A stretch of 36,771 bases of DNA. It comes from Selaginella moellendorffii. Its lineage: Eukaryota > Streptophyta > Lycopodiopsida > Selaginellales > Selaginellaceae. The notes beneath the pieces are model-generated. The model made no database searches and was not told the origin of the DNA. It saw only the letters and a list, made by a program, of their open reading frames with translations. The translations under genes and the position numbers were made by a program. The DNA lies in contig NW_003314288.1 in assembly GCF_000143415.4 (NCBI RefSeq), positions 1,076,316 through 1,113,086 on the forward strand, read 5' to 3'. This document shows, in pieces, positions 29,741 to 36,771 of the stretch (its first letter is position 1; every line of letters begins with the position of its first letter).

Positions 29741-29764
29741 TCCCACTTTAACGAAATAGAGCTT
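29741..29764 (-). repeat. Right terminal inverted repeat
   Basis: Inverse of the left end with one mismatch. Just inside, AAGTGGGA (29,723-29,730) faces TCCCACTT (29,741-29,748), so the inner part of the end forms a second inverted pair. Confidence 0.75.
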
Positions 29765-29831
29765 TCATGCTATATTTAGAGCAAGATTTTGAAGAAAACA
29801 TTAACATCACTTTTGGAGCATTATGTAAGGA
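29765..29831 (+). repeat. Dispersed repeat, copy 2, right part
   Basis: TCATGCTATATTTAGAGCAAG and onward matches copy 1 from its TCAGCTATATTTGGAGTAAA. It ends with GGAGCATTATGTAAG, where the chromovirus LTR fragment begins. Confidence 0.75.
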
Positions 29832-30933
29832 ACCAACTCCCCGAGGTGTCGAAGGCTAAAGAATCCCCGAAAGCATGACCGACATGACAAAGAGTTCATC
29901 AGATGGGACCGAGTCAAAGATCGAGTCCAAGACCGACTCTGAGACCGAGTTTGAGATAGAGTCCGGGATCGAGTCCGAGGCCGAATTGGAGACTGAGTTC
30001 GAGACCGAGTTTGAGACAGAGTCCGAGATCCGAATCGGGTCTGAGACCGAGTTTGAGGTCGAGTCCGAGGTTGAGTCCGAAGTCGAGTCCGAGATCGGGT
30101 CTGAGATCAAGTCCGAGATCGAGTCCGAGACCGAGTCCGAGTACTAATACGGGTCAAGGGGTGAAAGCCCAAAGCATGCGTCTCTCAGGGGGGGCGAGCT
30201 GCAGGGGGTTCCAAAAGTATAGTAGGGATAGTGAGGTCCAGAAACCAGTCTTGAAGGAACTCTCTAGTGGTGCTTCCAAACTGACTTGAGGTTGAGACTG
30301 GGACAGAGGGGCCTTGGGTGGGAGTGAGCATGGACTCAGGTGGTGTCAGAGGGGCCACCCAAGGAAGTGCTCAAGAGCAGCTCCTACTCCCAAAAGGGAA
30401 ACCGACTGCAGTGCTCCTGGCTCATGTGGAATGGTGCCCCACTTGAGTACCTTGTGGCTCATTGGTCCTCGCCCTTCCTAGGGGCTTGGGCCTTCCCTTC
30501 AAGATAGAAGTGGGGGGGTAGAGGTACCCATACCGGGCCGTTAGGCCACGGTGTTTCGCCCCGACGTCCCGAAGCAAGTGTTGCACCCAAGGCTTGGGAT
30601 TTAGAGAGTCCCATGATCAAGTCTTGTTGTACCAAGGGATGTTAGGAACCTGAAGGCTTGGTGTGCTTAGCTGCTTATGCCTGCGGGGAGTATAGCCGAA
30701 CCTTAAGTCCAGTCCAACCCAGGGAGGGGGATTGGGAGAGATTTGGGAATCCGCGGATGGATGGCTAATTCTCCATTGCTTGTGCAGTGAGTAGCTGAAA
30801 CCAAGTAGGACCAAGTAGAAGCTGGTACAATAGGCGGGAACCTCGACGAGGGAACTTAGCACAAGCCAAGGTAGTGTTGGTCGGATAAACGAGGTAAGCT
30901 GGCAAATTGGAAAGGAAAAATTCGTGGCTTACA
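29832..30933 (+). repeat. Chromovirus 5' LTR fragment
   Basis: Starts abruptly at GGAACCAACTCCCCGAGG, which on the minus-strand LTR copy (near 3,766) and at the right end of the window lies internal to the LTR, so the LTR start is missing here. It runs through the GAGTCC repeat tract (29,900-30,145) and GTGAAAGCCCAAAG, and ends near CTTACA at 30,933, four bases before a primer-binding site. Confidence 0.7.
29900..30147 (+). repeat. GAGTCC/GAGATC hexamer-based tandem repeat in the LTR
   Basis: Degenerate array of GAGTCCGAGATC-like 12-mers; inverse-oriented twin at 3,447-3,700. Translates to Glu/Ser/Thr runs only because of composition. Confidence 0.85.
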
Positions 30934-30936
30934 ATT

Positions 30937-30949
30937 TGGTATCGGAGCC
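30937..30949 (+). other. Primer-binding site for initiator tRNA-Met
   Basis: TGGTATCGGAGCC, one or two changes from the TGGTATCAGAGC that pairs with the 3' end of plant initiator tRNA-Met. It sits just after the LTR end and 44 bases before the gag start. Confidence 0.75.
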
Positions 30950-30992
30950 TTTTCCTCAGTTTTAGCAAAGGATAGAGGCGAATTGCTGGGAG

Positions 30993-32240
30993 ATGGCAAA
31001 GGTAGGGCAAAAATGAACCAAGGCAGAGACAGAACCTCCGCCAGAGCTGGAGCCTCCAGTCGAAGAAGAGGCTATGGATGAGGAATCCTTGCATGAGGAG
31101 GACTCTAGTGAGGAAATTTCCAAACAAGAGTCCGGTGGCGAGGTTCGGTCATCCAAGGCTTGATTGGATATTCTAGAAGGACAATTGGCACAGACCAATG
31201 CCCTGCTGGAGACTCTCGTACGCAAGCTAAAGCGTGACAAGAAGCGGAAGAAAAAGAAAAAGACTACGGATGCTGACAGCGCAGAAGGTGTAGACCCTTC
31301 GGCAGGGACTGAGGCAAAACCAAACAAGGTTGAACAGACCGAAGTGGAATTAGTCCCTCAAGCAGTTCCCAAGTACAAACCAAAGTCCCCACCGGTCTTC
31401 AAGGGAGTGAACGACTATAAAGTGGTGGAGGATTGGTTTTACGATATGGAGGACTACTTCCGAGCGTTGCGGTTACCAAGCTCGGAGAAGGTCCCATGTG
31501 CAAAACCATACTTGGCAGATAATGCCAAGTCTTGGTGAAGAACGACAAAGGCCAACGAAGGACCGGTGGCCACTTGGGAAATGATAAAGACGAGGATCCG
31601 CACAACTTACGTTCCTCCGAATGCTACTCTACATCTAAGAGACGAGCTGAGTAAGCTGAAGCAGACCGGAACCATTCAGGAGTATGTGAATGGGTTTATG
31701 GCAAAGAGGATACTTGTCACGGACATGGGGGATATGAATGCGTTCCATGCCTTCATATCAGGCTTGCAAACCTGGGCTCGCGGTGAGGTGATGCATTGGA
31801 ACCCGACCAACTACAAGGAAGCGTTGGATGCGGCCATCAAGGTGCATTTCAATGATAATCTGCGAAACGGGAACACGACGGGGTTGGAGTCCACGTTTAG
31901 CAAAGGGGCCAAACCAAGTGGAATATATAGCAAAGGGAAATTCAAGAAGAGTTTCTCTAAGAATGAGTCCTCAGGGTTCCGGAAAGGCAAATTCGATGGC
32001 CAACAAGCAAGTACGTGGGGGAGTTAAGCAAAACAAGACAAACCCACGGATAAGAAGATTAAGTCGTATAGTAGTGTGGGAAACAACGTATGCTACAAAT
32101 GTGGTGAAGCGGGACACTTTTCGAGGGAATGTCCCCACCCAAAGAAGGCCAGAGCCAATATGGCCATTAAATCAAGTGAAATCCAAAGGGAGGTATGTGA
32201 TTCAATCCCTAGCTCAAAGTTACTCATTACTTGAGCAACT
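30993..32240 (+). pseudogene. Chromovirus gag with CCHC knuckle, five in-frame stops
   Basis: One frame runs from ATG 30,993 through capsid (KSPPVFKGVNDYKVVEDWFY, then VATWEMIKTRIRTTYVP, KLKQTGTIQEYVNGF) to a zinc knuckle C-x2-C-x4-H-x4-C (CYKCGEAGHFSREC) at 32,091-32,132 and on into protease. It is interrupted by TGA at 31,014, 31,161, 31,536 and 32,232 and TAA at 32,025. Apart from the stops no frame is lost, so gag, pro and the first part of pol form a single frame, as is usual in chromoviruses. The four TGAs fit CGA or TGG mutation. The acidic N-terminus precedes a Lys-run (KRDKKRKKKKK). Confidence 0.85.
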
Positions 32241-33467
32241 TTGGTAAAGAGTCATTCGCAACATCTACTAGCCCTCCGAGGGAAGTTCGGAGGTAGCTTT
32301 GTTAAGATCCTTATTGACACGGGTGCTTCAGATAATTTTGTGGCTATAGACATAGTCCGGCAAGCCAGACTAACAGTGCAGTGGCTGGGCAAACCAAGGA
32401 CTATAGAGTTTGTTCAAGGTAGCCAAAGCACCGATGAGGTACTTCGACAAGCGAGAGTCGAAGTAGGGATTTGGAAAGTAGACATGGATTTCACCGTGTT
32501 AGACATGGCAGGATTTGACGTGATCTTCGGAATGGATTGGTTCAATCGGTTCATGGTAGCCCTGCATGGACAAAGTAGGAACTTTGTGGTACTAGTGAAT
32601 GCCCAAGGAAGAAGATCTAGGGTGGAGGCCCAGGATCTAAAGGTAGGGCAATGTAAGGCCAAAAATTCCTTCCTAAATCTGGTGTCCACAAGAGGACAAC
32701 TCACTAAAGGGACCAAGGTAGCATTTTTGTGCTTACTCTCGGTGAAGAGTGACAAAAATATGGGAACAGAAGAAGTACCTTTAGTGATCCAGCGGGTGTT
32801 GGACCAATTCCAGGATACCATGTCGGAGGAGCTACCGGTGAGGTTGCCCCCTGTACGACCAATAGAACATAAGATTGAGCTAGTTGAGGGTGCTGAGGTG
32901 GTGGTTCGTCCCCCCTATCATTTGAACGAAAAGGAACTCGAGGAGCTCAAGTGCCAACTAGAGGAGTTGGTGGACAAAGGGTATGTTAGGTTGAGCAAGT
33001 CGCCGTATGGGGCACTAGTGTTATTTGTGAAAAAGAAAGATGGATCTATGCGCATGTGCATAGACTACCGGTTGCTGAACAAGTATACAAAGAAAAACAA
33101 GTACCCTTTGCCAAGGATTGAGGACCTATTCGATAGGCTGGGAAAGGCAAAATACTTCTCGAGGATTGACCTGAGGTCAGGATACTACTATATCAGGGTA
33201 GCAGAGGAAGATGTCGAGAAGACAACCTGTCGAACCAGGTATGGGAGCTTTGAGTCCTTGGTGATGCCCTTTGTGCTGTGCAATGCGCCAGCAACATTTT
33301 TGGCGCTGATGAACCACATCTTTGTACCCTATCTAGATCACTTTGTGGTTGTCTATATCGATGACATCCTGATCTATAGCGAGATGCTAGAGGAGCATGC
33401 CGAACACTTGACAAAGGTGTTTGAGAAACTAAAGGAACAAAAACTGTATGCTAAAGAGCAAATGTGA
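32241..33467 (+). pseudogene. Chromovirus protease and reverse transcriptase
   Basis: The longest intact frame of this element (408 codons), continuing the gag frame. The protease site is [11 protein letters not shown] at about residues 24-34, with [11 protein letters not shown] at its C-terminal end. The RT has [45 protein letters not shown] and an intact Y-I-D-D-I-L-I-Y box at about 33,354-33,377. The frame is lost near 33,459, where a +1 change moves the reading to another frame, which then holds the end of RT and RNase H. The protein is not made whole from this copy. Confidence 0.9.
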
Positions 33468-34254
33468 CTTTGCTCAACAAGAGGTAAAGTTTTTCGGGCA
33501 TGTGGTGGGCTAGGACGGGCTCAAGGTGAACCCAGAGAAGGTCTAAGTGATCCAGGAATGGGAGCGACCATCGAATGTACATGAGTTGAGGGCGTTCTTG
33601 GGGCTATGCAACTACTACCAAAAGTTTATCAAACATTATTCGAAAGTATCCCTGCCCTTAACGGACTAAACGAGAAAAGGGAAGATGGTATGGACAACGG
33701 AATGCGAGGCGACATTTGTCCACTTCAAAGGGAAGTTGAGGAAGGCTCCTGTGTTGGCATTACCAGACTTTGGTAAGGACTTTGAGGTAGAAACGGATGC
33801 TTGAGACTTTGCGTTGGGTGTAATTTTGAAGCAAGACAACCATCCAGTAGCGTTCTTCTCGAAGAAGTTGGACAAGGCTCAACAGAAGTGGCTTGCCCAC
33901 GAGAAGAAATTGTTTGCGGTGGTCAAGGCGCTCAAGGACTGGCGACACTACCTTGGGAGACACTTCAAGGTTTACACGGACAATATGGCAACGAAACACT
34001 TCTTGTCACAGCCCGACCTGAGAGAGAAACAGGGTCGGTGGGCCAATGCTTTGGCTGAGTTTGATTGTGAGATTTTGTACAAGCCTGGGAAGAGCAACAT
34101 CGTGGCAGATGCACTCAGTCAAAAAGCAAGCTTGAAGTTGGTGATATCCAGCGCAATAGCAACCTTTTGGGACGATGTGCGGACAGCATATGAGAACGAT
34201 GGTATAGCACAAGAAGTGTTGCTGAGGAATCTAGAGGCACGAGAAGCTCACTAG
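33468..34254 (+). pseudogene. Chromovirus RT end and RNase H, four internal stops
   Basis: In the shifted frame the RT thumb (VHELRAFLGLCNYYQKFI) is followed by RNase H: the first acidic box (EVETDA, 33,785-33,802), GVILKQDNHPVAFFSKKL, KLFAVVKALKDWRHYL with the catalytic Glu position changed in context, FKVYTDNMATKHFL and the end VADALSQKA. Stops are TAG 33,511, TAA 33,544, TAA 33,667 and TGA 33,802, with TAG at 34,252 closing the open part. Confidence 0.85.
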
Positions 34255-35255
34255 AGAGGTGAGCTGCCAACAGAGGAGAAAACGGGCTATGCAGAACGCA
34301 ACGAACTCATCTATTACAAGCAAACGAGGGTGTATGTTCCAGAAGGGGAATTAAGGAAGGTAGCATTAGAAGAGTGTCATGACAGTCCTCTTGCGGGACA
34401 TGGCAGAGTGCCCAAGATGATGGGCTTACTCAAGAGGAAGTACCACTGGCCAGATATGGCTAAGGACGTCCAAGACTATGTAAAGACATGTCCAACATGT
34501 CAGCAGGTCAAAGCCGTGACTAAGGCTAGTGGGGGCTTGTTGCAAAGCATCCCAATTCTAGATCGTCTGTGGAAATGTCTTACAATGGACTTCATCACAA
34601 GACTCCTCCCAAGCGAGGGGTTTGATGCGATATTTGTGGTGGTGGACCGATTTTCAAAAATGGCACATTTCATACCCACCACAACAGAAGTGGATGCGAA
34701 AGGTGTGGCGAAGCTGTTCTTCGAACAAATGGTTCGAGTGCAGGGAAGGCCGGAAGAGATCATCTCAGATCGAGATAAGATCTTCACTAGTAGGTTCTGA
34801 AGGACTCTCCTGGAACAGTATTGCACCAAGTTGAAATTCAGCACAGCCTATCACCCACAAACAGGTATGGGGTAGTAAGTCAAGTTTGATGGCACTAACA
34901 CTTCTTGACAGATGGACAAACGGAAAGGGGGAATAGGCACCTGGAAGATTATTTGCGATGCTATGTCTTGGGAGACCAGACCGATTGGGTAAGTCATTTG
35001 GGACTTACGGAAATATGTTATAACAACTCACCACATTCGAGTATCGGGGTGAGTCCATGGGAAGTCATTAATGGGCGAGCTATTGAAGGTCCTGTGGAAC
35101 TCGGCGTGGCCGAGTATCATGGAGAGTTACCTGCAGTGGAGGCATTCAAGGCGGAAATACTCAAACTTTGGAATCTAGTGAGGGATTCCTTGGAATGGGC
35201 TCAACAAAGGCAAACCAGGTATGTGAACCAAAAGCGCCGGGATGTAGAGCTCTAA
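34255..35255 (+). pseudogene. Chromovirus integrase with a 47-nt intron-like insertion
   Basis: Zinc domain (ECHDSPLAGHGRVPKM, then CPTCQQVK near 34,490), core with the first Asp in LTMDFITRLLPS (34,585-), VVDRFSKMAHFIP, and the second Asp in IISDRDKIFTSRF. TGA at 34,798 follows. The DGQTE box is split: the Asp codon's G is at 34,864 and its AT at 34,912, with 47 nt between that start GTATGG and end CTTGACAG. Removing them restores the frame into DGQTERGNRHLEDYL and the rest to a TAA at 35,253. Confidence 0.85.
34865..34911 (+). other. Intron-like insertion in integrase, 47 nt, phase 1
   Basis: GTATGGGGTAG to CACTTCTTGACAG, with two stops inside (TAG, TAA). It interrupts a conserved Asp codon after its first base, exactly as the 47-nt introns of the transposon gene do. 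The homologous positions of L1 and L2 in this window have no insertion. Confidence 0.75.
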
Positions 35256-35763
35256 GCTGGGGAGAAGGTGTGGCTGAACACCAAGAACCTCAAGCTACCA
35301 AGTGGGATCAGCCGGAAGTTGACCCAAAGGTATAAATGCATGTATTCCTATAAATGAATTGATCTTGAGTTCCTTAAGCATGTTTCCGGGGCCTTATGAG
35401 ATTAAGGCACGAATCGGTAAAGTGGCTTACTGTCTCTGACTTCCTCGAGAGATAGGGAAGATGCACCCAGTGTTCCACATGAATTTACTCAAGCCGTACT
35501 TTGAGGATTCGCTTCGCAAGGACCAAGTAAGACCTTTACCTGAGGTTATCCAAAGGGAAGAGGAATACGAAGTCGAGGCCATCCTCAATGCGCACAAGAG
35601 CAAGCGACAAGGACGCAAGATGAGAGAGTTCCATGTGAAGTGGAAAGGATTTCCACATTGTGAAGCAACATGGGAACCGGGGGAGAACCTAGCGAACGCG
35701 CGAGATCTAGTGGAGGAATTTCTGCAAGGCAGAACTCTATGTACTTATGCAAAGTTCAATTAA
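35256..35763 (+). pseudogene. Chromovirus integrase tail and chromodomain
   Basis: After the TAA at 35,253 the same frame gives EKVWLNTKNLKLPSGISRKLTQ, the usual post-core segment. A 49-nt GT-AG insertion (35,330-35,378) then shifts the frame into PGPYEIKARIGKVAY, a TGA at 35,437, and MHPVFHMNLLKPYF. From 35,566 a chromodomain follows: EYEVEAILNAHKSKRQGRKM, EFHVKWKGFPHCEATWEP and ENLANARDLVEEF, with the aromatic cage residues Y, W and W visible. Chromodomains steer such elements to heterochromatin. Stop at 35,761. Confidence 0.85.
35330..35378 (+). other. Second intron-like insertion in pol, 49 nt, phase 2
   Basis: GTATAAATGC to GAGTTCCTTAAG between AG and C of one codon. Removal restores the frame (49 leaves remainder 1, and the downstream frame is offset by one). 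L1 has no insertion at the matching point. Confidence 0.6.
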
Positions 35764-36771
35764 AGTATCAAATTTGTGAAGTTGAGCATTGGCATATGTT
35801 GGGACCCGAAGGCGCGCCGAAGGTAAGCTAATTAGCATGAGTTAGCTAGGTCGACCAGGCATAAAGAACTACGCCCGACTCCCCACAGGGATGTCAAATC
35901 CATAGACGTATTCTACGGAGGTTGGGTTCAAGTCTCAACCCCCTAGTAAAGCAAGGCTGGGTTCAAGTCCCGACCCCATACTAGGGCGTGGTGAGGTGAG
36001 GGGTATAGGGACACCTATATTCCATTGTCATGGGCTCTTGGCCGGGGAGGCTAACTTAGGCACACCGCTAAGTGGGGGGATGCCCCCGGAGACATGGTCA
36101 ACAAGTTGTAGGATAAAAAGAGACATTCGATGTCAGCATCGAACTTCTTTTATGGGTGGTGGAGTTGTAAGAGGAATATGAACTCGAGGCCATCCTCAAT
36201 GTGCACAAGAGCAAGTGACAAGGACGCAAGGTGAGAGAGTTCCATGTGAAGTGGAAAGGATTTCCACACTACAAAGTTACATGGGAACCGAAGGAGAACC
36301 TAGCAAACGCGCGAGATCTAGTGGAGGAATTTCTACAAGGCAGAACTCTATGTACCTATGCAAAGTTCAATTAAAGTATCAAATTTGTGAAGTTGAGCAT
36401 TGGCATATGTTGGGACCCGAAGGCGCGCCGAAGGTAAGCTAATTAGCATGGGTTAGCTAAGTCGACCAAGCATAAAGAACTACGCCCGACTCCCCACGGG
36501 GATGTCGAATCCGTAGACATATTCTACGGAGGTTGGGTTCGAGTCCCAACCCCCTAGTAAAGCAAGGCTGGGTTCAAGTCCCGACCCCATACTAGGGCGT
36601 GGTGAGGTGAGGGGTATAGGGACACTTATACTCAATTGTCATGGGCTCTTGGCTGGGGAGGCTAACTTAGGCACAACGCTAAGTGGGGGGATGCCCCCGG
36701 AGACATGGTCAACAAGTCATAAGATTTTACAAGAGACGTTTGATGTGGGCATCGAACTTCTTCTATGGGTG
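35560..36771 (+). repeat. 611-bp tandem duplication: chromodomain end plus 3' untranslated/LTR start
   Basis: AGGAATACGAAGTCGAGGCC at 35,561 recurs as AGGAATATGAACTCGAGGCC at 36,172; TAAAGTATCAAATTTG at 35,761 recurs at 36,372; offset 611 throughout. The second chromodomain copy has a TGA (AGCAAGTGACAAG) and lacks its upstream part. The unit also holds the GTGGTGAGGTGAGGGGTATAG segment shared with 3,736-3,955. The window ends inside the second copy. Confidence 0.9.
35925..35970 (+). other. Two tRNA T-arm-like (B-box) motifs in the LTR region
   Basis: GGTTCAAGTCT (35,925-35,935) and GGTTCAAGTCC (35,960-35,970), each flanked by short complementary arms (GGTTG/CAACC for the first). Both recur in the second tandem copy (about 36,536-36,580). 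No complete tRNA could be folded. Confidence 0.4.

Larger units (their letters stand above)
16696..29764. mobile_element. Large DNA transposon, 13,069 bp, with TIRs and TCAT duplication
   Basis: The block starts with AAGCTCTATTTTGTTAAAG and TGGGA (16,696-16,719) and ends with the inverse of the same 24 bases, one mismatch (29,741-29,764). TCAT flanks both sides (16,692-16,695 and 29,765-29,768), as a target-site duplication would. The flanks are two halves of one repeat whose unsplit copy is at 15,610-15,948. The block contains a divergent pair of genes, one transposase-like, and all copies of the 22-bp palindrome that I found. The superfamily is uncertain: a 4-bp duplication and these ends do not match one that I know with DUF7869-type proteins. 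Confidence 0.75.

Noticed and set aside
29875-30147. Glu/Ser-rich open frames
   Set aside because: They are translations of the LTR hexamer repeat; the inverted twin at 3,447-3,700 gives similar artefacts in all frames.
35925-35970. A tRNA gene
   Set aside because: Only T-arm-like motifs are present; no acceptor or anticodon arm could be paired.

Overview
The window looks like nuclear DNA of a streptophyte, a land plant or charophyte alga. The grounds are plant-type TTTAGGG repeats, several decayed Ty3/gypsy elements including a chromovirus with a chromodomain, and intron-containing genes. The style (very short introns, many small GGCATGNGGCC palindromes) reminds me of the charophyte Chara, but that is an impression, not a result.

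Layout. 1-13.7 kb is a nest of minus-strand gypsy remnants: L1 (integrase and chromodomain, about 1.39-2.86 kb), an LTR piece (3.4-3.95 kb), L2 (protease to integrase, 8.16-4.24 kb) and L3 (probable LTR, leader, gag, protease, about 13.7-8.36 kb). 13.7-16.7 kb has no gene I recognise but carries two copies of a roughly 300-bp repeat. 16,696-29,764 is the centre of interest. 29.83-36.77 kb is a plus-strand chromovirus with LTR, primer-binding site, gag-pro-pol and chromodomain, broken by many stops.

The central 13,069 bp has the hallmarks of one large DNA transposon. It is bounded by 24-bp terminal inverted repeats (23 of 24 matching) and a 4-bp TCAT duplication. It splits a repeat whose unsplit sister copy lies nearby at 15.61-15.95 kb. 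Inside are two divergent gene units. The minus unit (21.7 to about 17.36 kb) encodes a DUF7869-type transposase-like protein. The plus unit (23,910-29,322) has a basic N-terminal region, a ParB/Srx-like domain, a long uncharacterised region, an acidic stretch, degenerate protein repeats and a C-terminal FCP1/NIF-type HAD phosphatase domain. About 24 copies of a 22-bp palindrome (half-site ATGGCRTGNGG) are scattered through the block and I found none outside it. Some lie in leader introns, some in tiny internal introns, two within coding sequence.

The plus unit is stitched together by introns of mostly 38-57 nt, predominantly phase 1. The neighbouring chromovirus pol also carries two intron-like 47- and 49-nt insertions whose removal restores the reading frame. 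Both transposon genes carry in-frame stops in this copy (one TGA in the minus gene; TAA, TAG, TAG in the plus gene), so this copy may be decaying, or the plus unit may be two genes. All calls come from reading the sequence; no search was run.
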